A stretch of DNA of 28,500 nucleotides, from contig CAJNDS010002545.1 of NCBI GenBank assembly GCA_905221605.1, forward strand, positions 104,001-132,500, read 5' to 3'. Below the pieces are notes generated by a model that worked only from the letters and a program-made list of their open reading frames with translations, did not search any database and was not told where the DNA came from. A program made the position numbers and the translations under genes. This DNA comes from Symbiodinium natans (lineage: Eukaryota; Sar; Dinophyceae; Suessiales; Symbiodiniaceae). Positions 22,901-28,500 of the stretch are shown here, one piece after another (positions within the stretch are counted from its first letter, which is position 1; each line of letters starts with the position of its first letter).

Positions 22901-25281
22901 ACTGGCACTTTGTGGCAGATCTAACTTCTCCTTAGCGTCACGGCTGGTCGGGATGCGGAAAGACCCCTCCTTCTTTGCTGCTGCATCTTTCCTCGCTGCT
23001 CTGCCACGCTGGATTGCCTGAATTTTGGTCGCTGCTTTCTCCTGCTCTTGCTGTGTTGCATTTGGTTTCTCGACACCAAGTGCTTCGGCCGTGGCCTGTT
23101 TGTCACTGGCACTTTGTGGCAGATCTGTCTTCTCCTTAGCGTCACGGCTGGTCGGGATGCGGAAAGACCCCTCCTTCTTTGCTGCTGCATCTTTCCTCGC
23201 TGCTCTGCCACGCTGGATTGCCTGAATTTTGGTCGCTGCTTTCTCCTGCTCTTGCTGTGTTGCATTTGGTTTCTCGACACCAAGTGCTTCGGCCGTGGCC
23301 TGTTTGTCACTGGCACTTTGTGGCAGATCTGTCTTCTCCTTAGCGTCACGGCTGGTCGGGATGCGGAAAGACCCCTCCTTCTTTGCTGCTGCATCTTTCC
23401 TCGCTGCTCTGCCTCGCTGGATTGCCTGAATTTTGGTCGCTGCTTTCTCCTGCTCTTGCTGTGTTGCATTTGTTTTCTCGACACCAGGTGCTTCGGCCGT
23501 GGCCTGTTTGTCACTGGCACTTTGTGGCAGATCTGTCTTCTCCTTAGCGTCACGGCTTGGCTGGCGATCAGCCAGCTCCTTGCGTGCTGTGTTGCCGCGA
23601 TAGATTGCTTGTACCTTTGTGGCTGCCTCTTCTTTCTGCTTCTTTTCTGCCGCAAGCTGCTGCCTCTCCATATTGCCTCGTCTCATTGCTTGAATCTTGG
23701 TGGCTGCTTGCTCCCGCTCCTGCTTGTCCTGGGCCAGCTGTTTGCGCTCTGTGTTGCCGCGATAGATTGCTTGTACCTTTGTGGCTGCCTCTTCTTTCTC
23801 CTTCTTTTCTGCTGCAAGCTGCTGTCTCTCCAGGTTGCCTCGTCTGATCGCCTGGATCTTGGTAGCTGCTTCTTCTCGCTTCTGCTTGTCCTCTGACAGC
23901 TGCTTGCGCGTTGTGTTGCCGCGATATATTGCTTGTACCTTTGTGGCTGCTTCTTCCTTCTCCTTCTTTTCTGCTGCAAGCTGCTGTCTCTCAACGTTGC
24001 CTCGTCTGATCGCCTGGATCTTGGTGGCTGCTTCTTCTCGCTTCTGCTTGTCCTCTGACAGCTGCTTGCGCGTTGTGTTGCCGCGATAGATTGCTTGTAC
24101 CTTTGTGGCTGCTTCTTCCTTCTCCTTCTTTTCTGCTGCAAGCTGCTGTCTCTCAACGTTGCCTCGTCTGATCGCCTGGATCTTGGTGGCTGCTTCTTCT
24201 CGCTTCTGCTTGTCCTCTGACAGCTGCTTGCGCGTTGTGTTGCCGCGATATATTGCTTGTACCTTTGTGGCTGCTTCTTCCTTCCCCTTCTTTTCTGCTG
24301 CAAGCCGCTGTCTCTCAACGTTGCCTCGTCTGATCGCCTGGATCTTGGTGGCTGCTTCTTCTCGCTTCTGCTTGTCCTCTGACAGCTGCTTGCGCGTTGT
24401 TTTTCCGCGATATATTGCTTGCACCTTTGTGGCTGCTTCTTCCTTCTCCTTCTTTTCTGCTGCAAGCTGCTGTCTCTCAATGTTGCCTCGTCTGATCGCC
24501 TGAATCTTGGTGGCTGCTTCTTCTCGCTTCTGCTTGTCCTCTGCCAGCTGCTTTCTGACCCTTTTTCCCCGAAACGCTGCCTGAGCTTTTGTGGCTGCTT
24601 GTACCAGCTCCCTCTTGTCGGCTGCCACCTGCCGCCTCTCCACGTGCCCTCGCCTCATGGCTTGAATCTTCGTGGCCGCGTCCTCCCTCTTCTGCTTCTC
24701 CTCTGCCAGTCGTCGTCTTGCGACCTGCAGACTGATGGGTTTACGATTGATGCTAAGTATTTGCTTTCTATATCACCATAATTAGCAACACCGACAATCA
24801 TCACGACGATGATTCTTCTAAGGGTTGTGACATAGCTTACCCATAACGACAAGGATAGTTCTTGCTACGGCTGTTCGACTTACCACGTGCGATTGTGATT
24901 GCTTGCTGTATTTATGACGGTGATTCTTACGACTATGCTTCTGGTTCCGTGTACTCTTTGGCAAAAACCACTTCTACATGTCTTGGGCTAGGGGTTGTAC
25001 CTCCACAGCCCCCTGATGCCTAAATGAACTCTGAACTCCGAAGCCTAGTTTCCAAAATCCAGCAGCGCCCCTTCAGACACTCGTCCTAAACCCTAAACCC
25101 TAAACCCTAAACCCTAAACCCTAAACCCTAAACCCTAAACCCTAAACCCTAAACCCTAAACCCTAAACCCTAAACCCTAAACCCCAAGCCCTAAACCCTA
25201 AACCATTCTCATCTGTGGTAGCCTTGCCGCGGAAGGCAACCTGTATCTTGGTGGACGCCTGCGCTTCCTCTTGCTGGGCGT
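16782..25281 (-). CDS. IQ-motif array and coiled-coil protein, about 13 exons (gene span)
   Basis: Exons, minus strand 5' to 3': 25281-25223, 24724-22714, 22070-21995, 21144-21081, 20372-20331, 20221-20195, 19743-19671, 19060-19011, 18958-18883, 18522-18441, 18072-18039, 17532-17461, 16914-16782. Phase agrees at every joint from 25281 to 17532; the last joint needs an earlier donor. The long exon encodes 18 IQ motifs (IQxxxRGxxxR), which in known proteins bind calmodulin or related EF-hand light chains. Later exons are rich in Glu, Ala, Arg and Gln and should form coiled coil. The protein may act as a cytoskeletal or flagellar scaffold with Ca2+ sensors; this is inference. Upstream exons at 27319-27182 and 27733-27631 may belong to it. 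Donors are GT, GC and GA. Confidence 0.8.
17168..17455. repeat. CCCTAAA array with AAAGCCCCC block
   Basis: Degenerate CCCTAAA-like units 17168-17310, then about six AAAGCCCCC nonamers (17308-17358), then twelve perfect heptamers. It sits at the 3' side of exon 12. Confidence 0.95.
17461..17532 (-). CDS. IQ/coiled-coil gene, exon 12
   Basis: 24 codons: EELRTEQLEAQARAERGAPA, PLAG. Acceptor GTGCCAG|GAG; the GAG is repeated at the upstream GA donor. The donor may lie earlier, at a GC within GAAGC|GCAGGC, to keep phase with exon 13. Confidence 0.65.
17961..18018. repeat. TTTAGGG array
   Basis: About seven units, three of them altered. It lies on the left of exon 11, the opposite of the usual arrangement. 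Confidence 0.9.
18039..18072 (-). CDS. IQ/coiled-coil gene, exon 11
   Basis: G + 11 codons: RAEELLAECRE. Acceptor CCACACAG|G, GA donor GAG|GAGCCTG. Joined to exon 10 it reads LRARRAEELLAECREEELR, continuous coiled coil. Confidence 0.65.
18313..18427. repeat. CCCTAAA array
   Basis: Sixteen units with CCCCAACC slips, 13 bp from exon 10. Confidence 0.97.
18441..18522 (-). CDS. IQ/coiled-coil gene, exon 10
   Basis: GG + 26 codons + AG: HCSASHFDARTEAARRAVAM, REDLRA. Acceptor is inside a telomere-like unit (CCCTAAG|GG); GC donor AG|GCAGAGG. Telomeric arrays flank it on both sides in inverted orientation. Confidence 0.65.
18825..18875. repeat. TTTAGGG array
   Basis: About seven units with CTTAGGG, CGTAGGG and TGTAGGG variants. 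A shorter run is at 18527-18550. Confidence 0.9.
18883..18958 (-). CDS. IQ/coiled-coil gene, exon 9
   Basis: EEAELRRLLQQSEEMEEAVW, RFFLE, then a GA donor in C|GAGTGT (phase 1) or GT three bases on. Acceptor CTGCGGCAG|GAA. Clear amphipathic coiled-coil pattern. Confidence 0.75.
18959..19010 (-). other. 52-nt intron built around CCCTAAA repeats
   Basis: Sense strand: GC donor (GAG|GCCCTTTAAG), then three CCCTAAA units, then ACTTCTGCGGCAG|GAA. Removing it joins exons 8 and 9 in phase. It is the smallest telomeric-repeat intron in the window. Confidence 0.6.
19011..19060 (-). CDS. IQ/coiled-coil gene, exon 8
   Basis: Two bases + 16 codons: HGRGRLAVYDGNVSLE. Strong acceptor TTGTTGTTGCAG|GT, GC donor. 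It is a non-coiled insert between two coiled-coil exons, and its phase fits both. Confidence 0.6.
19410..19542. mobile_element. Intronic TIR element, CTTAAG family copy 3
   Basis: Outer ends CTATTTGCTTAATTAAGCAC and GTTCTGAAGCAAATAG pair. The interior has ACCCCCCAAAAAATC, a CATATTGCCCTTATGAGGAG hairpin and a long G run. It lies inside the intron between exons 7 and 8. Confidence 0.65.
19553..19666. repeat. CCCTAAA array
   Basis: Fifteen units, ending 5 bp from exon 7. Confidence 0.97.
19671..19743 (-). CDS. IQ/coiled-coil gene, exon 7
   Basis: 24 codons + A: VLAEESRAAAAAAAQLQAIA then SKQT. Acceptor CCATGCCAG|GTT, donor A|GTGCAGG. Ala-rich helix, phase 0 in and phase 1 out, both matching neighbours. 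Confidence 0.75.
19814..19875. repeat. CCCTAAA array
   Basis: Nine units. Confidence 0.97.
19989..20178. repeat. CCCTAAA array with CCCTACA variants
   Basis: About 25 units. CCCTACA is locally amplified (20040-20150). Confidence 0.95.
20195..20221 (-). CDS. IQ/coiled-coil gene, exon 6 (27 nt)
   Basis: AACAEVKEK. Acceptor CCGCTGCAG|GCA, GC donor AAG|GCAAGT, a perfect consensus apart from C for T. An alternative donor GCG|GTTAGGG would add ASDIRA in the same phase. Confidence 0.6.
20249..20324. repeat. TTTAGGG array
   Basis: About ten units with insertions. Confidence 0.9.
20331..20372 (-). CDS. IQ/coiled-coil gene, exon 5 (42 nt)
   Basis: AELEAAARRRAETE. Acceptor CTGGCGAG|GCA, GC donor GAG|GCGAGAG. 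Joined to exon 4 it reads RMEAEAELEAAARRRAETE, continuous coiled coil. Confidence 0.65.
20412..20780. repeat. Degenerate TTTAGGG/TTTTAGGG/TTTTGGG field
   Basis: Perfect heptamers at 20413-20440 pass into TTTTGGG. After a 60-bp gap the block 20534-20780 is a mixture of GTTTTAGGG, GTTTTGGGG and related forms. Confidence 0.9.
20910..21070. repeat. CCCTAAA array ending in CCCCTAA forms
   Basis: About 22 units ending 11 bp from exon 4. The right third is made of CCCCTAA heptamers. Confidence 0.97.
21081..21144 (-). CDS. IQ/coiled-coil gene, exon 4
   Basis: A + 21 codons: SFALWKSWEALAASNQRMEA, E. Acceptor AGTCACAG|A. The donor is either GC (GAG|GCGTGAGC), which keeps phase with exon 5, or the overlapping GT (GC|GTGAGC), which does not. 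Confidence 0.7.
21995..22070 (-). CDS. IQ/coiled-coil gene, exon 3
   Basis: CC + 24 codons + GG: LESLHLGEAKALKEEAAIAP, PARL. Acceptor AACCCGCAG, donor GG|GTTTGGGG. Phase fits the long IQ exon when its donor is G|GTGGGTC. Confidence 0.65.
22080..22700. other. Intron without further recognised content
   Basis: AT-richer DNA with scattered TTTAGGG runs, G/C homopolymers and no exon-like island. The same description fits 21150-21990, 24730-25080, 25290-25460 and 26690-27150. Confidence 0.5.
22430..22472. repeat. CCCTAAA array
   Basis: Five to six units. An opposite-orientation TTTAGGG array is at 22581-22637. Confidence 0.9.
22714..24724 (-). CDS. IQ/coiled-coil gene, exon 2: 18 IQ motifs
   Basis: 670 codons + 1 base, starting CTGCAG|GTC (VARRRLAEEKQKREDAATKI). 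Two repeat types are seen. First, 14 IQ motifs spaced 26 residues apart, alternating IQAIRRGNVERQQ and VQAIYRGNTTRKQ in a 52-residue (156-bp) unit repeated about five times almost without change. Second, four copies of a 68-residue (204-bp) unit with SRDAKEKTDLPQSASDKQ and ATKIQAIQRGRAARKDAA. Near-identical DNA copies mean recent tandem duplication. The frame can continue 3 codons past the proposed donor to TAA (22703), which would make this a terminal exon. The G|GTGGGTC donor and phase-matched exon 3 argue for continuation. The antisense strand is open in two frames because of the codon pattern. Confidence 0.9.
25085..25205. repeat. CCCTAAA array
   Basis: Seventeen nearly perfect units, 17 bp from exon 1. 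Confidence 0.97.
25223..25281 (-). CDS. IQ/coiled-coil gene, exon 1 found (split IQ motif)
   Basis: Two bases + 19 codons: AQQEEAQASTKIQVAFRGK. Acceptor CTCTCCTAG, GC donor AAG|GCTACC. The IQ motif is cut exactly at FRGK and continues as VARRRLAEEK in exon 2, matching the internal unit FRGKRVRKQLAEDK. This supports the GC donor over the nearby GTTTAGGG. Confidence 0.8.
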
Positions 25282-25461
25282 CTAGGAGAGGCAGAGAGGC
25301 TGATCCGCAGATCTACTCACCCCTACTTGGAGGTTGATGGTACTTATTAACCAGTGATAACTGTGCTTCTAACCCACTTGTAAGCCCCCTAAGGTCCCTT
25401 AATGTGGTTATATGTACAGTTAGAAGCCCTAATACAGGGGCCTCAATAATTAGAACAAGTT

Positions 25462-26040
25462 TTTTTGGGGGGGTTATCCGCTGACCCCAGCCGGAGCGGG
25501 GGCGGCGTCAGTGAAGACCCATCGTTGTCTGCTTCCTCGCCCAGTGCCTCGCTGCCCTTGCTGTCTGCTTCCTCGCCCAGTGCCTCGCTGTCCTTGCTGC
25601 CTTCCCCCCCCCCCCCCCCCCCCACCCTTCCTGCCCCCCTCGCTGCCTTGCTGTTAGTGCCCAACCCCCTCCCCCCCTCCCGCTTGAGGGCTCAAGTGCA
25701 TGCCCGAGCCCTACTGCCCCCGCGCTCCTTGGCCCCCTCTTGGTGCCCAACCCCCTGCTGCCTTGCTGTAGTAATTGCTGTAGTAATGGAGTGTTTTAAG
25801 GGCTCCAGTGCATGCCCGAGCCTCTTCTTCGCTGCCCTTGCTGCCCCGCCCCCCCCCCCCCCCCCCCCGCTGCCTCAGAGCCTTCCCTCGCTGCTCTTGC
25901 TGCCCCTGCCCTGCCCCCCCCCCCTCCTGCCCCCCCCCCCGCCCCTTGCTCTCTTGCCTCCATCTTGCCCAACCCCCTCCCCCCCCCCCCTCCCGCCAAG
26001 AAATGGAGTGTTTTAAGGGCTCCAGCGCACGCCCGAGACG
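25462..26040. repeat. C-rich minisatellite field
   Basis: Poly-C runs of 10-24 bases. A 35-bp unit CTGCTTCCTCGCCCAGTGCC plus CTCGCTG is present twice (25526-25594). A segment GAGTGTTTTAAGGGCTCCAG is present at 25788 and 26005, with a partial third relative (GCATGCCCGAGCC) at 25698. Open frames here are Pro/Ser-rich artefacts. Confidence 0.85.
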
Positions 26041-26344
26041 TCTTGGTGCCTGCCCAACCCGCCCTAAACCCTGCGGCCTCCTGTCGGGGTTGAGCCGGAC
26101 AGAGCGTGCTTCAATTCTTAGGATGGGGTCGGCGGCATTGGCGGTAGCCATTAAATCGGGCAGCGCGAGGTCCCCAAAGGACCGAGCAAATGCGGACCTT
26201 TTAGCCCGGGTCGTCCCGGGAATAGCATTGCTGGCCTCTGGCCTTCTGCGAAGCAGAATTAGGCCGGACGCCAGTGCCGCCGACCCCCGCGTGCCGCCGG
26301 TGAACGGTTTTTTTTTTTCGTGGTTTTTTGCGTCGCCACGGAGG

Positions 26345-26680
26345 CCCCCAGAGGGCGCGCATCATGAGCATCAGCGGGTCCAGCCCGGGACCCCCAGGCG
26401 CGCATCAGGAGCATCAGCGGCTCTCGGGGCGGGACCCCGGGGGCGCATCAGGAGCATGATGCCCCCCAAAGGGCGGGCATAAGCGACGTGTCTAAGCCCG
26501 GGGCTAGGAAAAAGTGAGTTTAGGGGCCTTATAAATTGCTTAGAAACGTTAAGGGAGTCTAGGAGCCTCAAACGCTTAGAGATTTGAGGGGAGTTTAGGG
26601 GCCTGAACATGCTTAGAAACTTAACGCTTAGAGATTTTAAGGGAGTTTAGGGGCCTCAACATGCTTAGAAACTGCTCGCC
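26345..26680. repeat. Two short tandem repeat blocks
   Basis: 26350-26465: three copies of GCGCATCAnGAGCATCAGCG with a GGGACCCC spacer. 26515-26680: three imperfect copies of a ~55-bp unit with GGAGTTTAGGGGCCT and ATGCTTAGAAAC. Confidence 0.8.
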
Positions 26681-27181
26681 CCGGGCTTCTGCGTGCGCTG
26701 CCCGCCCATGGGCGCAGCCCCTTAAAATAAAAGTATAAGTGTAAAGGGACCATGAGGGAAATCTATCAGTAATTATTCCGACCCCTATATAACTCGCCCG
26801 TAGAAAGCACGGATGAACCATGTAAGCTCTATAAAAAACCCCGATAAAAGCCCATAGTTTCTACCCATTAAACGCGCTACTTCTGCTTTTGGAGGCTGCT
26901 GCCTTCGGGGGCTTCTGCGATCCTAGAGACTTTTCGTCACCCCTCCTTATAGCCCTATAGTTGAATATGGGGGTTTTGGATATTAAGGGTAACTTATTGG
27001 GGTCCTGATTATGAGGGAATCCTGCTCTTCGCGGTTCTATTTTAGGGACACCCACAAACCTGCGATCCCTATAAACCCTACAAAAAACTCGAGCAAACAG
27101 ACACATTTATCACCCGATGAAACCCTTCTAAACTCCTAGACCCTCTTAGACTCTAAGCCCATGAAGACATTCCGAGCTTAC

Positions 27182-27319
27182 AGCGCACAGCCAACTGAAC
27201 AGACATGTCAAAGTCTACGAGCAGCACTCTTTTTGGAAGCGCACAGCAGGAGGCGTTGTCCACTGTTTCAAGGGCGGAGAGGCTGGGTGTCGAAATCACT
27301 AGGTCGCGACACTTCACGA
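27182..27319 (-). CDS. Possible upstream exon, strand not certain
   Basis: Minus: two bases + 45 codons + T, VKCRDLVISTPSLSALETVD, NASCCALPKRVLLVDFDMSV, QLAVR. Acceptor ATTGCCCAG, canonical donor T|GTAAGC; T+AC gives phase with exon 25281-25223. Plus: a complete small frame MSKSTSSTLFGSAQQEALST to TAA (27206-27337). The minus splice pair is stronger. Confidence 0.4.
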
Positions 27320-27394
27320 CTGGGCAATGGCAATAAACTGCGGCGTGCGACAAGAATGCTCTCTCATGTCATTGCGTGCACAGGTGCACTGACA

Positions 27395-27630
27395 CAACAA
27401 ACCCTAAACTCTACACACCACCCCAAACCCTGAACCCTCAACCCTAAACTCTAAATCCAAAACCCTAAATGCCAAACCCTAAACCCTAAACCCCAAACCG
27501 AAACCCTAAACCCCAAACCCCAAACCCTAAACCCTAACCCCAAACCCTAAACCCCAAACCCTAAACCCCAAACCCTAAACCCCAAACCCTAAACCCTAAA
27601 CCCCAAAACCCTAAACCCTAAACCCTGAAC
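27395..27630. repeat. CCCTAAA/CCCCAAA array
   Basis: About 30 units. From 27500 CCCTAAA and CCCCAAA alternate as a 14-bp higher-order unit. Confidence 0.97.
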
Positions 27631-27733
27631 CCGAAGTCTCTCCTCCTCACGCCGTCGGCGCAGCGCCGCGCAGCCGCGCCGCGCCTGGCGCCCCCGGAAG
27701 GCGGAGGCCAGGGAGGTGGCCACCGCTGCCTCT
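27631..27733 (-). CDS. IQ-motif exon
   Basis: A + 34 codons: EAAVATSLASAFRGRQARRG, CAALRRRREEERLR. The IQ-like core is SLASAFRGRQARRG. Acceptor CCTCTCCAG, donor CGG|GTTCAGGG in a variant telomeric repeat. It is probably a 5' exon of the IQ/coiled-coil gene; the joint to 27319 is not phase-resolved. Confidence 0.65.
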
Positions 27734-27746
27734 CTGGAGAGGTGTG

Positions 27747-28040
27747 GGGTTTAGGGTTTAGGGTTTAGGGTTTAGGGTTTAGGGTTTAGGGTTTAGGGTT
27801 TAGGGTTTAGGGTTTAGGGTTTAGGGTTTAGGGTTTAGGCTTTGGGCGTTTCTGGGGGGGGGGGGGGTTTAAGTAGGGTTTAGGGTATTGGGGCTTAGGG
27901 TTATTAGCCTTGTTCGGGTTTTAGGGTTTAGGGTTTTAGGGTTTAGGGGTTTAGTGGTTTGGGGCTTAGGTTATTTCAGAATAGTCGGGGCAGCGCCCTA
28001 GGGTTTAGGGTTTAGGGTTTATGGTTTAGGGTTTAGGGGC
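27747..28040. repeat. TTTAGGG array and degenerate continuation
   Basis: Thirteen perfect units (27747-27838), a run of about 14 G, then mixed units to 28040. With 27395-27630 it encloses the IQ exon as an inverted pair. Confidence 0.97.
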
Positions 28041-28063
28041 CCCAAGCTTTACTACCCTATTGA

Positions 28064-28282
28064 GAATCTGTTTCTGGCAAGAAGGAGATCGGACGAGTGC
28101 ACAAAGAGACTGAGACAGGAGCCAACCATGTAGTCATTCTTCCGCTTGCTAGGCTTGCTATCCCTAAACTACAGTTTAAAACATCTGCCCCTCTCCAAAG
28201 CGCGTATTCTACTCAAATCAGACCGTATATCTTTTACGCTCAACGTCCAACAATGCTCCCCCACCGTTTTGCTAAACCCTGA
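28064..28282 (+). CDS. Open frame, possible terminal exon
   Basis: Plus strand, 72 codons to TGA: ESVSGKKEIGRVHKETETGA, NHVVILPLARLAIPKLQFKT, ending IFYAQRPTMLPHRFAKP. The composition is natural, but the acceptor is unclear and the minus strand is open over the first half (KRKNDYMVGSCLSLFVHSSD). No family recognised. Confidence 0.3.
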   Translation, partial: ESVSGKKEIGRVHKETETGANHVVILPLARLAIPKLQFKTSAPLQSAYSTQIRPYIFYAQRPTMLPHRFAKP

Positions 28283-28500
28283 ACCCTACATACCAAAACA
28301 AGCTACACACAATGTACCTAAGCCCTAAACCCTAGAGACCCCAAACCCTGGATACCTCAAACCATAGATAGCCTAAACCCTAGATAACACATCCTCAATA
28401 CTCTATACATGTATCTTCTGTGTATATACACCTTATATTCCCGAATATACCCTATACACCCTATACACCCTATATACCCGAATATAACCTACTCTACCCT

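Noticed and set aside
22921-24503. Long open frames on the plus strand and in other minus frames over the IQ exon
   Set aside because: They are shadows of the repeated IQ units; codon periodicity keeps them open.
25465-26482. Pro/Ser-rich plus frames
   Set aside because: They are driven by poly-C tracts and short repeats; no splice sites or motif.
27747-27840. True chromosome end
   Set aside because: Arrays occur in both orientations throughout with genes on each side, so these are interstitial repeats.

Overview
The window looks like nuclear DNA of a dinoflagellate (a Symbiodiniaceae-like alga is my best guess). Four things point there. The telomere-type heptamer TTTAGGG/CCCTAAA is scattered through the whole window. 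Coding DNA is cut into very short exons. Introns end in AG followed by G far more often than not. Donor sites that keep reading frame are a mix of GT, GC and GA. No prokaryotic operon, rRNA, tRNA, CRISPR array or organelle gene was seen. Exons were assembled by eye from splice signals, frame and phase. Lengths were checked against codon counts, but no transcript or database was available.

Layout. 1-3.1 kb: minus-strand exon fragments, including a two-exon pair running off the left edge, a Cys-rich exon and an IQ-motif fragment. 3.6-8.7 kb: a well-supported minus-strand gene for a multi-pass membrane protein (exons at about 8732-8639, 8522-8484, 8064-8003, 7749-7653, 7218-7109, 6726-6615, 6487-6338, 6062-5952, 5834-5520, 5261-5143, 4936-4859, 4100-3974, 3868-3689). 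Its soluble parts carry motifs like a TIR fold (VFVSHSW, LLVLWDETYF, RLWCTFEL). One intron holds a roughly 600-bp GTA microsatellite. 9.5-10.0 kb: a decayed ISXO2-like transposase on the plus strand. 10.06-11.09 kb: a phase-consistent plus-strand chain of small exons. 11.8-12.7 kb: a cluster of about ten copies of one palindrome, plus a Ser/Arg-rich plus-strand exon. 13.4-14.9 kb: two related 15-bp minisatellite blocks with duplicated flanks. 15.2-16.5 kb: short exon islands and foldback elements.

16.8-25.3 kb, perhaps to 27.7 kb: a large minus-strand gene for an IQ-motif/coiled-coil protein. Its 2-kb exon encodes 18 IQ motifs and is followed by about a dozen tiny Glu/Ala/Arg-rich exons in consistent phase. 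25.4-26.7 kb is C-rich repeats and minisatellites. 27.1-28.5 kb holds more exon islands between telomeric arrays.

The most interesting signal is in the introns. In many junctions the donor dinucleotide (GT, GC or GA) repeats the first two to four bases of the next exon, as expected if introns were inserted as transposon-like introners with target-site duplications. One intron is almost entirely a terminal-inverted-repeat element. Telomere-like arrays often abut exons in inverted arrangement, and they sometimes supply the donor (GTTTAGGG).
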